A stretch of 64,000 bases of DNA from Neptunomonas sp. (GCF_016744175.1 NZ_JADGEV010000002.1:95304-159303); one strand, 5' to 3'; shown: positions 29,041 to 38,836, numbered from the stretch's first letter. The notes: generated by a model from the letters alone, not told the origin. Numbers and translations: made by a program.

Positions 29041-29985
29041 TCACCCTCTGGGGTGATGCTGCTGATGGATTGATTGTAAACGCTGCTGAGCCACATGAGT
29101 ATATATTTGCGTCGAAGACAAATCACTATGCCCAAGCATCATCTGAACAACTCGCAGATCAGCGCCATGATTAAGTAGATGTGTAGCAAAAGCATGCCTA
29201 AGGACATGCGGTGATATTACCTTTTCAACACCCGACTCCAGAGAGTATCTCTTAATGCGATACCAGAATGTTTGACGTGTCATCATTCTACCCCGCAAGC
29301 TAAGGAAGAGAGTATCATCAACCGCGTTCTGCACAAGCCCCTCTCGACCGTTTTCAATATACCGTCTCACCCAACTCACAGCTTCATCGCCTAAAGGAAC
29401 AAGCCTTTCTTTTGCTCCTTTCCCAACGACTCTTATAACACCCACATCGCAGTTAATCTGCGTAAGATTTAGTGTAATTAATTCAGAAACTCTCAACCCT
29501 GATGCATACAACACTTCTATCATGGCTCTGTCTCGTAGACCAAGCACTGTGCCAACATCAGGTGCATTTAGTATACGATCAACATCTTCCTCACTTAATG
29601 TCTTAGGTAAAGCACGCCCTCGCTTAGGCATGGATATCAACAACATCGGGTCTTCAAACACAATAGACTCTCGCAGCAAATATCTAAAAAAGCGACGAGC
29701 AGATGAAAGGAATCTAGAGGTAGAGGTGGGTGTAAACTGCTGCTCAACACGCCATGATAAATATTTTCTAACCAGAAGCGCATCAACGCCAATTAACTTT
29801 TGACGTGCATCATTGACCCAACAAGCAAAAATGGACAAATCACGCTGGTAAGACATTTGCGTATTCTTACTTAACCCTTCTTCCAACCAAATAGCATCAA
29901 TAAACCGCCCGATAAGCACGGCATCATCATTACTTGGACTACGACGTGTAAAACGCTTATCCCCACAAGCCTCATTTACTGGCAT
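29041..29985 (-). CDS. xerD: Site-specific tyrosine recombinase XerD
   Basis: Resolves chromosome dimers at dif with XerC and FtsK. Catalytic residues are all present: R165, K189, H260, R263, H286 and Y295. An N-terminal core-binding domain (about 20-110) precedes the catalytic domain. Co-location with dsbC, hom and thrC, as in Pseudomonas, favours XerD over XerC or a mobile-element integrase. At 314 residues it has about 15 more N-terminal residues than typical, so a later start is possible. It begins 2 bases after the preceding stop. Confidence 0.93.
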   Translation of the reverse strand: MPVNEACGDKRFTRRSPSNDDAVLIGRFIDAIWLEEGLSKNTQMSYQRDLSIFACWVNDARQKLIGVDALLVRKYLSWRVEQQFTPTSTSRFLSSARRFFRYLLRESIVFEDPMLLISMPKRGRALPKTLSEEDVDRILNAPDVGTVLGLRDRAMIEVLYASGLRVSELITLNLTQINCDVGVIRVVGKGAKERLVPLGDEAVSWVRRYIENGREGLVQNAVDDTLFLSLRGRMMTRQTFWYRIKRYSLESGVEKVISPHVLRHAFATHLLNHGADLRVVQMMLGHSDLSSTQIYTHVAQQRLQSIHQQHHPRG

Positions 29986-29987
29986 TG

Positions 29988-31343
29988 CTACCTATACACT
30001 TCAATCAAAGCTATCTTATCTTTTGCAACCGGGAACGTTGCTCTACCCTGCTCTACCTGATGACGAATGCTGATTGCACCACTATTCACACTGATTAAAG
30101 TACCTCGCATTTCACGACCAAAAAAGGTTCTTAGCTTCACAGCACTTCCCACATAGCTCGACAAATCACCTACAGATGTCTTTAAAAAAGATTTTGGAGC
30201 TTCATAAGGCCTTATCGGCATAACACCCGGAATGATTTCCCTCATGGAGCTGCGATCATAAGCATCCGCTTTCAATACAATATCTTTTTCATCGACAACA
30301 GCGAGAGCAGCAAGGCGCACATTCCCACTAAATAGCTTTCTTATTACCTGCCACTCCGACTCAACCAACTCAAGCACTTTTCCGTTAACTTGTATCGCAA
30401 ATTCGGCACTAGAAAAAAGAGACTCTGCTCCTTCCGGGCTTGCTAAAATACCGAGCCCCACAGGCACTGCAGGCTCAAGACGAGCAGCAACAATGGAGCG
30501 CTCACTCCTCGCGCTAACTAGCGCTTCCAATAGGCGCTCTCCTTTATAATGAGCCCCCTCTCCTCCCAAACTTTGGACGAGTGCATTACGATAGTATTCT
30601 AAATACTCTGAAGGTTTTTTACCTTCTTGCTGAGCACAGTATGCCTTCCAACGTTGGTTATATCCTAAGTCGCTGACGGTAATTCTAAACATTTGAACCG
30701 CTGTTTTAACCAAGTCATCACGTCTTAACGTTCCACCTTGATGTAAAGCTAACCAAAAATTTATTTCGCCTTTTATTAGCTCTGCAAACTCTGACCCTAG
30801 ACGAACTTTCATCAATGTTTTATTGGCAGAAGATTCTAGCAGCAAATTTACATCACCCTGGAGAAGCCGATAACCCATAGCCAGCAATGCAGCTTGGTCA
30901 ATATTTTTAGTATCACCGCACACAAGTGTATCTAGAGAGGTATTACTCGATACAGAAGAAGAAAAGCCTATGTTTTTAGCATAGTCGGCATTGAGATCAT
31001 AACTCAACCCTTTCAAAGATAATGACACAGGGTCATTCAAGACACCCGTTCGTAATTGTTGGTGAGCTGTAAAAAAGAACGTTCGGGAAGGTGATGTAAG
31101 CGATGCCCGTTTAATAGAGATTTTTTCTTGATAGGCATTAGGCTGAATAGTAACTTGCTTTAAAACAACCTCGCCAAAAACAACAGCCGATATTCCACCG
31201 TACTCGATTTTAGCAAAAGGCCTAATTGATGCAATAAGGCTATCAATATCAGACTTCACTTGGTACCAATAATACCCCTGCACCCCAAGCACTAAGAGCA
31301 AGAGAACTAACGGTACTAATAACCACTTCAGCCAACGCCGCAT
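29988..31343 (-). CDS. Membrane-anchored protein of unknown function with an Sm/SH3-like tail
   Basis: Not recognised as a named family. One N-terminal membrane span (about 7-26) anchors a 420-residue domain, probably periplasmic. The middle contains a helical, soluble-looking region with lipid-protein-like repeats of beta and alpha segments. The last 60 residues (VGDLSSYVGSAVKLRTFFGR, MRGTLISV, RATFPVAKDKIALIEVYR) have the strand pattern and glycine placement of a small SH3 or Sm-like barrel. A gene of unknown function occupies the same place between rplS and xerD in Pseudomonas. It may share a transcript with xerD, 2 bases downstream. Confidence 0.7.
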   Translation of the reverse strand: MRRWLKWLLVPLVLLLLVLGVQGYYWYQVKSDIDSLIASIRPFAKIEYGGISAVVFGEVVLKQVTIQPNAYQEKISIKRASLTSPSRTFFFTAHQQLRTGVLNDPVSLSLKGLSYDLNADYAKNIGFSSSVSSNTSLDTLVCGDTKNIDQAALLAMGYRLLQGDVNLLLESSANKTLMKVRLGSEFAELIKGEINFWLALHQGGTLRRDDLVKTAVQMFRITVSDLGYNQRWKAYCAQQEGKKPSEYLEYYRNALVQSLGGEGAHYKGERLLEALVSARSERSIVAARLEPAVPVGLGILASPEGAESLFSSAEFAIQVNGKVLELVESEWQVIRKLFSGNVRLAALAVVDEKDIVLKADAYDRSSMREIIPGVMPIRPYEAPKSFLKTSVGDLSSYVGSAVKLRTFFGREMRGTLISVNSGAISIRHQVEQGRATFPVAKDKIALIEVYR

Positions 31344-31424
31344 TTACAACCTCATCTATGCCCTACAAAAGATAGTGTTTTGATGATTCTAGTGATCTTT
31401 ACTGCAATTTACTATTTTCCACAC

Positions 31425-31454
31425 AAAAAAAGGTGACCTGAGGTCACCTTTTTT
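31425..31454 (-). terminator. Terminator of the rpsP-rimM-trmD-rplS operon
   Basis: A perfect 8-bp stem (AGGTGACC / GGTCACCT) extended by A-T pairs, followed by a T-run on the minus strand. It lies 24 bases after the rplS stop. Confidence 0.92.
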
Positions 31455-31478
31455 CTATAGCAGCGAATCTGGTTTAAC

Positions 31479-31835
31479 TCAGCCGAGTTTTTCCTTGATA
31501 CGTGCAGATTTACCACTACGCTCACGCAAGTAGTAAATTTTAGCCTGACGTACATCACCACGACGTTTCAGAGTAATCTCTTCAACTGCAGCACTGTATG
31601 TCTGGAAAGTACGCTCAACACCCACACCGTGAGAAATTTTACGTACTGTGAATGCAGAGTTCAGACCGCGGTTACGCTTACCGATAACTACACCTTCAAA
31701 AGCCTGTAAACGGCTGCGTGTACCTTCAACTACTCGAACCTGTACAACTACTGTGTCACCAGGTGAGAAAGTTGGTATTTCTTTTGTCATCTGTTCAGCT
31801 TCAATCTGCTGAATGATTAAGTTTTTGCTGCTCAT
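31479..31835 (-). CDS. rplS: 50S ribosomal protein L19
   Basis: Large-subunit protein at the 30S-50S interface. Signature segments are [29 protein letters not shown] and [26 protein letters not shown]. Length is 118, normal for L19. A strong TAGGAG site precedes the ATG. It is the last gene of the four-gene operon, followed by a strong terminator. Confidence 0.98.
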   Translation of the reverse strand: MSSKNLIIQQIEAEQMTKEIPTFSPGDTVVVQVRVVEGTRSRLQAFEGVVIGKRNRGLNSAFTVRKISHGVGVERTFQTYSAAVEEITLKRRGDVRQAKIYYLRERSGKSARIKEKLG

Positions 31836-31851
31836 CGCTCGCTCCTAATAT

Positions 31852-32601
31852 TCAACCATCAGACGCTCGGGTCTCATGGATATAATCGGTTAACAACGCC
31901 TGCTGTTCAGCAGTCAACTCGAGTTTTTCCAGCAAGTCAGATCGGCGTTGCCAAGTTCTGCCTAATTGCTGCTTCAGACGCCAGCGCCTGATATTCTCGT
32001 GGTTGCCACTTAACAACACATCAGGTACATGCTGTCCTTCAATTGATTCTGGTCGCGTGTAGTGAGGACAATCTAACAACCCCTCAACAAAAGAATCTTC
32101 TTCGGCCGAGTCTTGATGCCCTAACACACCCGGAACTAATCGGGAGACTGCGTCGATCATGGTCATTGCAGGCAATTCACCTCCACTGAGAACAAAATCT
32201 CCCAGCGACCACTCCTCATCAATCTCTGAGCCTATTAACCGCTCATCAATACCTTCATAGCGTCCAGCCACTAAAATCAATTTCTTACAGGAAACTAGCT
32301 CCTGCACACCTTTGTGGTCTAGCTTGCGACCTTGAGGTGAGAGGTAAATAACTTTAACCCCCTCTCCTGCTACTGCCTTAGCAGCATGAATCGCATCTCG
32401 TAACGGCTGAACTTTCATCAGCATCCCTGGACCACCACCGTAAGGCCGATCATCCACAGTGCTATGCTTATCGTGTGCAAAGTCTCTAGGACTCCAACAA
32501 TCAATAGACATCAACTCATTACGAACCGCTCTTCCTGTCACGCCATACTGACTTACAGCATCGAACATTTCAGGAAATAACGTAATAACGCCAAACCACA
32601 T
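31852..32601 (-). CDS. trmD: tRNA (guanine-37-N1)-methyltransferase
   Basis: SPOUT methyltransferase that modifies G37 in tRNAs and prevents frameshifting. The knot motifs are [25 protein letters not shown] and LSGGELPAM, and the N-terminus [13 protein letters not shown] is diagnostic. Length is 249 residues. It starts 3 bases after the rimM stop. Confidence 0.98.
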   Translation of the reverse strand: MWFGVITLFPEMFDAVSQYGVTGRAVRNELMSIDCWSPRDFAHDKHSTVDDRPYGGGPGMLMKVQPLRDAIHAAKAVAGEGVKVIYLSPQGRKLDHKGVQELVSCKKLILVAGRYEGIDERLIGSEIDEEWSLGDFVLSGGELPAMTMIDAVSRLVPGVLGHQDSAEEDSFVEGLLDCPHYTRPESIEGQHVPDVLLSGNHENIRRWRLKQQLGRTWQRRSDLLEKLELTAEQQALLTDYIHETRASDG

Positions 32602-32604
32602 GGT

Positions 32605-33138
32605 TTAGAACTCCGAATCCCAATCGATCCGCATCGTACCTGATTCCAGGTCAATTTCTTTTATCACCTGATCGGGCAGATAAGGAATTAATCGCTCACG
32701 GCGATCAATACTCTCTGCATCACCTTTAACGATAATGACATCGTTAGCTCCGGTTTCCATCAGATGACTTACACGCCCCAGTAATTCACCAGAAAGTGTA
32801 TAAACTGTCAGATTTTCCAGCTGACTCCAGTAATACTCACCCTCTTCCAAATCTGGAAGAAGAGAAGATTCAATCGCAATATCCATGCCGCAAAATTTAC
32901 GAGCAACATCACGATCAGTAATACCGTCCAGCTTGGCTATAAAGCCTTTACCGTGTTTTTTGGCTGTCTCTACTTTAAGAGGCTTCCACTGACCATTTTC
33001 TTTGATCATCCACGGTGAATAAGTCAGGATACTATCCATCGGTTCGGTATGAGAGAAGACTTTCACCCACCCTTTCACACCATAAACCGAGGTTATCTGG
33101 CCGATTACAGTAAATTCATTATTCGTGTTTCGGCTCAT
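32605..33138 (-). CDS. rimM: 16S rRNA processing protein RimM
   Basis: Assists maturation of the 30S head through binding S19. An N-terminal barrel (VIGQITSVYGVKGWVKVFSHT) and a C-terminal PRC-barrel domain (EEGEYYWSQLENLTVYT, RLIPYLPDQVIKEIDLESGTM) are clear. At 177 residues it is normal length. It lies between rpsP and trmD in the standard operon. Confidence 0.97.
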   Translation of the reverse strand: MSRNTNNEFTVIGQITSVYGVKGWVKVFSHTEPMDSILTYSPWMIKENGQWKPLKVETAKKHGKGFIAKLDGITDRDVARKFCGMDIAIESSLLPDLEEGEYYWSQLENLTVYTLSGELLGRVSHLMETGANDVIIVKGDAESIDRRERLIPYLPDQVIKEIDLESGTMRIDWDSEF

Positions 33139-33164
33139 CGACCTATCCAGCTACTATATAAAAA

Positions 33165-33416
33165 TTACTGTGCAGCTTTTTTAGCTTCTTTTACTAGCTG
33201 TGCAACACGCTCAGATAACTGCGCGCCTTTACCAGTCCAGTATTCAACACGTTCCATATCCAAGCGAAGACGCTCTTCTTGACCGCGAGCTGATGGGTTA
33301 AAGAAACCGATACGCTCAATAAAGCGACCATCGCGCGCATTGCGAGAATCAGCTACTGTTAGTTGATAGAAAGGACGCTTTTTAGCGCCGCCACGTGACA
33401 AACGAATAGTGACCAT
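33165..33416 (-). CDS. rpsP: 30S ribosomal protein S16
   Basis: Small-subunit assembly protein. The N-terminus [20 protein letters not shown] and the block [16 protein letters not shown] are characteristic, and the 83-residue length is standard. It is the first gene of the rpsP-rimM-trmD-rplS operon and is read from a promoter about 100 bases upstream. Confidence 0.98.
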   Translation of the reverse strand: MVTIRLSRGGAKKRPFYQLTVADSRNARDGRFIERIGFFNPSARGQEERLRLDMERVEYWTGKGAQLSERVAQLVKEAKKAAQ

Positions 33417-33514
33417 ACGTTAATCCCTTTATATTGCGTGGGTTTTGATATCGCCCAGCGTTGCAGTTCCGACCGAATAGTTTTTCAGTCGAGCCAAAAT
33501 AATTCAAGGGGCGC

Positions 33515-33542
33515 ATTCTACGTGAAAGCACCCCTCTTGCAA
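33515..33542 (-). promoter_or_regulatory. Candidate sigma70 promoter of the rpsP operon
   Basis: On the minus strand TTGCAA (-35) and TAGAAT (-10) are 16 bases apart, about 100 bases before the rpsP ATG. The intervening leader contains a small hairpin (33471-33490, GACTGAA paired with TTCGGTC), which could be involved in leader control. The placement is a sequence match only. Confidence 0.55.
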
Positions 33543-33570
33543 AGCAAATACGGTTATTCTTTACTCAGCA

Positions 33571-34956
33571 TTACATCCGAGGCATTCCACCGGGGCCGCC
33601 ACCCATACCTGGAGGCAACATTCCCTTCATGCCACGCATCATTTTTGTCATACCGCCTTTGCCAGAAAACTTTTTCATCATCTTCGACATTTGCTTGTGC
33701 TGCTTAAGTAAGCGGTTAACATCTTGAATTTGTGTACCTGAACCCATCGCGATACGTTTTTTGCGAGAACCACTGATAATATCGGGATTTCGACGCTCGC
33801 CGCGAGTCATAGAGTTGATGATCACTTCCATCTGCCCCATGCCTTTTTCAGCTTTTGTTGCATCAGCGGCTTGGGCTAGCTGCCCCATACCAGGCATTTT
33901 ATCCAGCATCCCCATCATGCCGCCCATGTTTTTCATCTGCTGTAACTGTTCACGAAAATCTTCTAGATCAAAGCCTTTACCTTTTTTGATCTTAGCCGCG
34001 AATTTCTCAGCTTTATCTTTGTCAATTTTACGTTCCGCTTCCTCTATTAAAGAAAGCACATCACCCATACCCAAGATACGTGATGCCAACCGATCTGGAT
34101 GAAACGGTTCTAACGCATCAACTTTTTCACCCATACCGATAAACTTAATCGGTTTACCTGTGATGTGTCGTACCGATAAAGCAGCACCGCCACGCGCATC
34201 ACCATCGGCTTTCGTCAGAATAACACCCGTTAAAGGCAGCACTTCATTGAAAGAACGCGCTGTATTCGCTGCATCCTGCCCTGTCATTGCATCAACAACA
34301 AACAAGGTCTCAACAGGGTTAACTGCACTGTGTAAACGCTTAATTTCATCCATCATGTCATTATCGACATGCAAACGACCTGCCGTATCTACAAGCAGAA
34401 CATCATAATGTTGAACTCTCGCATGCTGGATAGCTGCTTCAGCAATGGCGATCGGGTCTTGATCAGCAGAAGATGGGTAAAAATCAACACCCACCTCACC
34501 GGCGAGCATTTCCAGCTGTTTAATGGCTGCTGGACGATACACGTCAGCAGATACCACCAACACCTTCTTCTTTTCACGATCTTTTAGAAATAAAGCCAGC
34601 TTCGCCACAGAAGTGGTTTTACCTGCCCCCTGAAGACCTGCCATCAACACAACAGCAGGAGGCACCGCCGCAAGATTCAGGCCTTCATTGGCCTCCCCCA
34701 TTACCCGCACAAGCTCGTCATTAACAATTTTTACAAAGACTTGCCCAGGCGTCAGGCTTTTTGAAACTTCCTGCCCTACTGCTCGCTCTTTAACAGCATT
34801 TACAAACTCTTTTACAACAGGCAATGCAACATCCGCTTCAAGCAACGCCATGCGCACTTCGCGCAGAGTGTCCTTGATATTATCTTCCGTAAGCTTTGCT
34901 TGCCCTGTTACCGCGCGTAGCGTCTTCGTTAATCGTTCTGACAGATTCTCAAACAT
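33571..34956 (-). CDS. ffh: Signal recognition particle protein Ffh
   Basis: GTPase that binds 4.5S RNA and signal sequences for co-translational membrane targeting. An N domain (1-90) precedes the G domain with P-loop GLQGAGKTT (107-115), DTAGR and TKADGDARGGA. The methionine-rich M domain (about 325-461) ends in a glycine/methionine tail. Length 461 is normal. Upstream on the minus strand a perfect TATAAT (35057-35062) lies about 100 bases before the ATG but without a convincing -35. A 7-bp inverted repeat (TTATTCG / CGAATAA, 34996-35022) sits in the leader. Confidence 0.97.
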   Translation of the reverse strand: MFENLSERLTKTLRAVTGQAKLTEDNIKDTLREVRMALLEADVALPVVKEFVNAVKERAVGQEVSKSLTPGQVFVKIVNDELVRVMGEANEGLNLAAVPPAVVLMAGLQGAGKTTSVAKLALFLKDREKKKVLVVSADVYRPAAIKQLEMLAGEVGVDFYPSSADQDPIAIAEAAIQHARVQHYDVLLVDTAGRLHVDNDMMDEIKRLHSAVNPVETLFVVDAMTGQDAANTARSFNEVLPLTGVILTKADGDARGGAALSVRHITGKPIKFIGMGEKVDALEPFHPDRLASRILGMGDVLSLIEEAERKIDKDKAEKFAAKIKKGKGFDLEDFREQLQQMKNMGGMMGMLDKMPGMGQLAQAADATKAEKGMGQMEVIINSMTRGERRNPDIISGSRKKRIAMGSGTQIQDVNRLLKQHKQMSKMMKKFSGKGGMTKMMRGMKGMLPPGMGGGPGGMPRM

Positions 34957-35143
34957 AGTTGCCTCTACAAGGACCTAACCTTATTTATATGAATATTATT
35001 CGCAAAGTAAAACTTCGAATAAGATCAAACCCTGAAATTCGTAAAACTTTGGCGACATTATAGCGTAGTGACGTTCAAGGCCACACCCCCATATTTCAAC
35101 CACCGCACATTTATGCCAAACTACTCATCTTTAGGAGAAAAAG

Positions 35144-35932
35144 ATGCTCACTCTGTTTACATTAATAGCGGTATTTCTGTACCTGACAGCAGCCATTTTG
35201 CAATTTAAGCTGCTAAAGCAACAAACTAGCTCGCCTGCCACGATCAAAACAATCGCAGGTGCCGGCGCTATTGTGCATACTTTTTCTGTTTATACCGTGC
35301 TACACCAACCGGACGGGATAAATCTTGGCTTTTTTATTGCTGGCTCACTAATTGGCTGGCTAGTGGCAGCTGTCGTAATCATTAGTAGCCTTCGACAACC
35401 CATTGAAAATCTTTTTATTGGCGTTCTCCCGATGGCAGCGCTGACAGCAGCTCTTTCAGTGTGGGGACCCAACCTAGGCATCGCTAAAATTTACGAAGGC
35501 GGTTTAATTGTTCATATTTTGCTATCCATTCTGTCTTATAGCATTTTCACAGTCGCTACTTTTCAAGCTTTCTTGTTATCCAGGCAAGACCACGCTCTTA
35601 AACAGCACCATACCCGCGGGTTAGTTGCATCACTTCCTCCTCTACAAACAATGGAGCGCCTGCTATTTGAAATGATTTGGATCGGAATGATTCTTCTCAC
35701 AGCATCACTAACAACAGGCTTTCTATTTTTAGATGATTTATTTTCACAACATTTAGTACATAAAACTTTATTATCGATAATTGCATGGATTCTTTATGCT
35801 ATTTTGCTATGGGGACGTACTATACGAGGCTGGCGGAGCCACCGGGCAGTCAGATGGACCATCAGCGGTTTTTTCTTACTTATGCTCAGTTTTTTCGGAT
35901 CAAAGCTTGTTCTAGACATTATTGACTTTTAG
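35144..35932 (+). CDS. YpjD/CcsA-like cytochrome c assembly family membrane protein
   Basis: Eight or so membrane spans fill this 262-residue protein, with the general layout of the CcmC/CcsA family. Histidines that could bind haem lie in YEGGLIVHILLS and SQHLVHKTLLS. E. coli ypjD lies next to ffh and yfjD, and the same neighbours occur here (ffh divergent, CorB-like gene downstream). The biochemical role of YpjD is unclear. A strong TAGGAG site precedes the ATG. Confidence 0.85.
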   Translation: MLTLFTLIAVFLYLTAAILQFKLLKQQTSSPATIKTIAGAGAIVHTFSVYTVLHQPDGINLGFFIAGSLIGWLVAAVVIISSLRQPIENLFIGVLPMAALTAALSVWGPNLGIAKIYEGGLIVHILLSILSYSIFTVATFQAFLLSRQDHALKQHHTRGLVASLPPLQTMERLLFEMIWIGMILLTASLTTGFLFLDDLFSQHLVHKTLLSIIAWILYAILLWGRTIRGWRSHRAVRWTISGFFLLMLSFFGSKLVLDIIDF

Positions 35933-36007
35933 ACGGCAGCAAAATCTTGACACACCCTCTGTCCACACTGAAAATGTACCTCCAATAAGTAACGTTAGGC
36001 GATAGTT

Positions 36008-37270
36008 TTGGAAGACGCATCAATAGGTTTTCTTTTAGGAGTTCTTTGCTTCCTGATTTTATGCTCGGCTTTTTTTTCCAGCTCTGAAACAGGGATGATG
36101 TCTCTTAATCGATATCGATTAAAACACCTCGTCAAACAGAACCATCGAGGGGCACGCAAAGCTAACAAATTACTGGAACGGCCCGACCGACTAATCGGTG
36201 TCATTTTAATCGGTAATAATTTTGTTAATATTCTTGCATCCGCCATAGCCACAGTCATTGCTGTACGCTTATGGGGAGATGCTGGCATTGTAATCGCCAC
36301 TGCGGCATTAACCATTATTATTCTTATTTTTGCTGAAGTATCACCCAAGACAGTCGCTGCACTTTACCCTGAGAAGATAGCGTTCCCAGCAGCATACATT
36401 TTAACGCCACTGCTTACGCTTACCTATCCTCTTGTGTGGGTCGTTAATGGGATCACCAATGGCATTCTGAAAATCTTTGGTATCAGCCCTGATGGCAACA
36501 GCAACCACTACCTTAGTACCGAAGAGCTACGCACATTAGTTCATGAAGCTGGAGCATTACTGCCACACCGCAAACAATCTATGCTCTTAGGCGTCCTAGA
36601 GTTAAATGATGTAACCGTAGATGACATCATGATTTCAAAGAATGACATCCAAGGTATAGATCTCGATCTTGAGCTGAATGAAATTCTTAACTGCTTATCT
36701 ACAACCAACCACACACGACTACCTGTTTACAATGGGGATATTAATAAGGTTATCGGCATTTTGCATATGCGTAACCTGGCGCAACTAATACAACAAGGAA
36801 AAGTCACTAAAGCCTCTATTCTTCAAGTTATTGGTGAACCCTACTTCATCCCCGAAAGCACGCCTTTACAAACACAGCTATTGAATTTTCAAAAGGAAAG
36901 CCGCCGTATTGGCTTGGTTGTCGATGAATATGGCGATGTATTGGGTATAGCTACCCTTGAAGATATACTTGAAGAAATTGTGGGAGAGTTATCAACTGAC
37001 CACAGAGAAGAAAACGCAGATATACATCGACAAGATGATGGCAGCTACTTCATAGAAGCTTCGGCTTTTATTCGCGACATTAACAAAGCACTATCTTGGG
37101 ATCTTCCAACGGATGGACCAAAAACACTCAACGGTTTGATTATGGAAACACTGGAATCCATACCTGATGCCAATGTATGTTTAGATATTAGTGGCTACCG
37201 GATAGAAACGCTTCAAATGAGTGATAACTTAATTACAACAGCTCGCTTATTTGCACTAAAAACAGACTAA
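36008..37270 (+). CDS. CorB/YfjD-like CNNM transporter with CBS domains
   Basis: Member of the HlyC/CorC (CNNM) family, implicated in magnesium or cobalt transport. Three to four membrane spans form the DUF21 domain (about 5-190, with FFSSSETGMMSLNRYRLKH). A CBS pair follows (about 200-330, TRLPVYNGDINKVIGILHMR and VDEYGDVLGIATLEDILEEI), then the C-terminal CorC/HlyC domain. The start is TTG, with AGG 8 bases upstream. It aligns with the E. coli YfjD N-terminus, and no usable ATG lies nearby. It is 75 bases downstream of the YpjD-like gene, probably one operon. Confidence 0.9.
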   Translation: MEDASIGFLLGVLCFLILCSAFFSSSETGMMSLNRYRLKHLVKQNHRGARKANKLLERPDRLIGVILIGNNFVNILASAIATVIAVRLWGDAGIVIATAALTIIILIFAEVSPKTVAALYPEKIAFPAAYILTPLLTLTYPLVWVVNGITNGILKIFGISPDGNSNHYLSTEELRTLVHEAGALLPHRKQSMLLGVLELNDVTVDDIMISKNDIQGIDLDLELNEILNCLSTTNHTRLPVYNGDINKVIGILHMRNLAQLIQQGKVTKASILQVIGEPYFIPESTPLQTQLLNFQKESRRIGLVVDEYGDVLGIATLEDILEEIVGELSTDHREENADIHRQDDGSYFIEASAFIRDINKALSWDLPTDGPKTLNGLIMETLESIPDANVCLDISGYRIETLQMSDNLITTARLFALKTD

Positions 37271-37291
37271 GCGAAGCCTTCCCCGCTGGAA

Positions 37292-37319
37292 ACACCGTGC
37301 TGTAGTGGCAGCATCGTGT
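37292..37319. terminator. Hairpin in the convergent gap after the CorB-like gene
   Basis: Eleven-base arms (ACACCGTGCTG / CAGCATCGTGT) pair at 9 of 11 positions around a 6-base loop. It lies in the 53-base convergent gap and could serve both genes, although it lacks a T-run. Confidence 0.4.
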
Positions 37320-37323
37320 TACC

Positions 37324-37512
37324 TCACTTACAAATCTCACCTTGATACCGACGTTCAATTTTTTTAATTACTTCACGGCGCTGATCATTGTTCAGCACAC
37401 CCCACTCGGCTATCTCCATGCCGCTACGGCGGCAGGCAATGCAAAGGTCATTCTCATCCAATGCGCAAACACCCATGCATGGACTTCGAACTAAATTAGT
37501 TTGCTCTTTCAT
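37324..37512 (-). CDS. DUF1289 four-cysteine small protein
   Basis: A 62-residue protein with SPCMGVCALDENDLCIACRR: cysteines C12, C16, C24 and C27 form the DUF1289 pattern, probably a metal site. Function is unknown. The conserved tail EIAEWGVLNNDQRREVIKKI follows. It is preceded by the NudL-like gene on the same strand. Confidence 0.85.
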   Translation of the reverse strand: MKEQTNLVRSPCMGVCALDENDLCIACRRSGMEIAEWGVLNNDQRREVIKKIERRYQGEICK

Positions 37513-37565
37513 TTGCTAAATCACACTCTTTACAGAAACTTTATTTTTGTTAACCGACTTCCCTA

Positions 37566-38162
37566 CTAACATTTTGAAGCATGCTCTGGACGAGGCCTCA
37601 TTGGGATTTTCGCATCAAAACCTATATTTAACATCTCAATCAGCATGTAAGCCGTTAACCCCCAAATAATATGCCCTTCATACTCATATGCAGGTACAAA
37701 ATGAGTCATACCTTTGAATCGAATTTCATCTGTATGGTGGCGTTGGTCATCTAAAAAAAAACGTAACGGCACTGTAAATATACTATCAATTTCATCAGGA
37801 CTAGGCGTCAGACTTACCGCTTCAGGTACAATCCCAACCCAAGGAGTCACTTGTAAGCGATGCTTAGACATAACCTGCCCTAACGGTGCAAGAATCTCTA
37901 CATCTTCAGGTAACAAACCAACTTCTTCATTCGCTTCACGCAACGCAGTAAATAGTAAATCAGGGTCTGTTAGGTCATGCCGCCCACCAGGAAATGCAAC
38001 CTCCCCACCATGAGTTGAGAGGCCAGCAGCACGCTTAGTTAAAATAACATGAGGATCATGACTATCCGTAAGCGCAATCAATACACTTGCTTGCGCTTCT
38101 TGGCTATCAAAACGGCGCGCATGATAACAACTCAATCGTTCTCGTAACTGATCTAACATCAT
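37566..38162 (-). CDS. CoA pyrophosphatase, Nudix family (NudL-like)
   Basis: Probable hydrolase of coenzyme A to 3',5'-ADP and 4'-phosphopantetheine. The CoA-specific motif VILTKRAAGLSTHGGEVAFP precedes the Nudix box (about 60-82, GGRHDLTDPDLLFTALREAN then EEVG). At 198 residues it is close to E. coli NudL (192). The start may be the second methionine codon. It is in line with the DUF1289 gene, 53 bases apart. Confidence 0.88.
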   Translation of the reverse strand: MMLDQLRERLSCYHARRFDSQEAQASVLIALTDSHDPHVILTKRAAGLSTHGGEVAFPGGRHDLTDPDLLFTALREANEEVGLLPEDVEILAPLGQVMSKHRLQVTPWVGIVPEAVSLTPSPDEIDSIFTVPLRFFLDDQRHHTDEIRFKGMTHFVPAYEYEGHIIWGLTAYMLIEMLNIGFDAKIPMRPRPEHASKC

Positions 38163-38259
38163 AAACTAACTCGAAAGTTCTCTCATTGTATGGCACTCCT
38201 CATATTATTGATTACCATGAGTCTTCATCTATACACTATAGTATGAACAAGGAGATAAA

Positions 38260-38823
38260 ATGAAGTACTGTAGCGAATGTGGTAACAAAGTGTTTTATTA
38301 CACTCCCGAAGGAGACAATAGATCTCGTCACAATTGTCATTTTTGCAAAATAACCCACTACAGCAACCCAAATATTGTTGCTGGCTGCCTACCGGTTTAC
38401 AAAGGCAATCAAATATTGCTATGTAAACGCGCTATTGAACCACGACGGGGTTATTGGACTTTACCTGCAGGTTATATGGAAAATAAGGAATCTGTTGAAG
38501 CCGCAGCCCTTAGGGAAACCATCGAAGAAGCCAATGCTGACGTTAAAATCATCAGCCTCTACACACTCACATCCATAGTACATGCCAGCCAAGTACAAAT
38601 GTTATTCCTAGCAGAACTAACCACACCTGAATTTTCAAGCGGCATCGAGTCACTTGATGTTCAACTATTCAACTTTGATGAAATCCCATGGGATGAACTG
38701 GCTTTTCAAACCATCAAAAATGCTCTCACATTCTATATTGAGGACTACAAAGCCGGAAAGTTCCCACTGCATAATGTCGTATTAGAGACACCTCTAAAAC
38801 AACTCATTAAACCGCAGGACTAA
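38260..38823 (+). CDS. Nudix hydrolase with an N-terminal zinc ribbon
   Basis: A four-cysteine zinc ribbon (C4, C7, C26, C29) is followed by a Nudix domain with the box at 71-93 (GYMENKESVEAAALRETIEE then ANA). The usual glycine after the second EE-x is replaced by N92, a mild deviation. The remaining catalytic E and R residues are intact. Proteins of this type usually act on nucleotide diphosphate derivatives, but the substrate cannot be told. An AAGGAG site precedes the ATG. It diverges from the NudL-like gene. Confidence 0.85.
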   Translation: MKYCSECGNKVFYYTPEGDNRSRHNCHFCKITHYSNPNIVAGCLPVYKGNQILLCKRAIEPRRGYWTLPAGYMENKESVEAAALRETIEEANADVKIISLYTLTSIVHASQVQMLFLAELTTPEFSSGIESLDVQLFNFDEIPWDELAFQTIKNALTFYIEDYKAGKFPLHNVVLETPLKQLIKPQD

Positions 38824-38836
38824 ATTCAAGTCTTCC

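Noticed and set aside
29041..29985. Mobile-element integrase
   Set aside because: No attachment-site duplication or phage genes are near, and the xerD-dsbC-hom-thrC order matches a chromosomal XerD.
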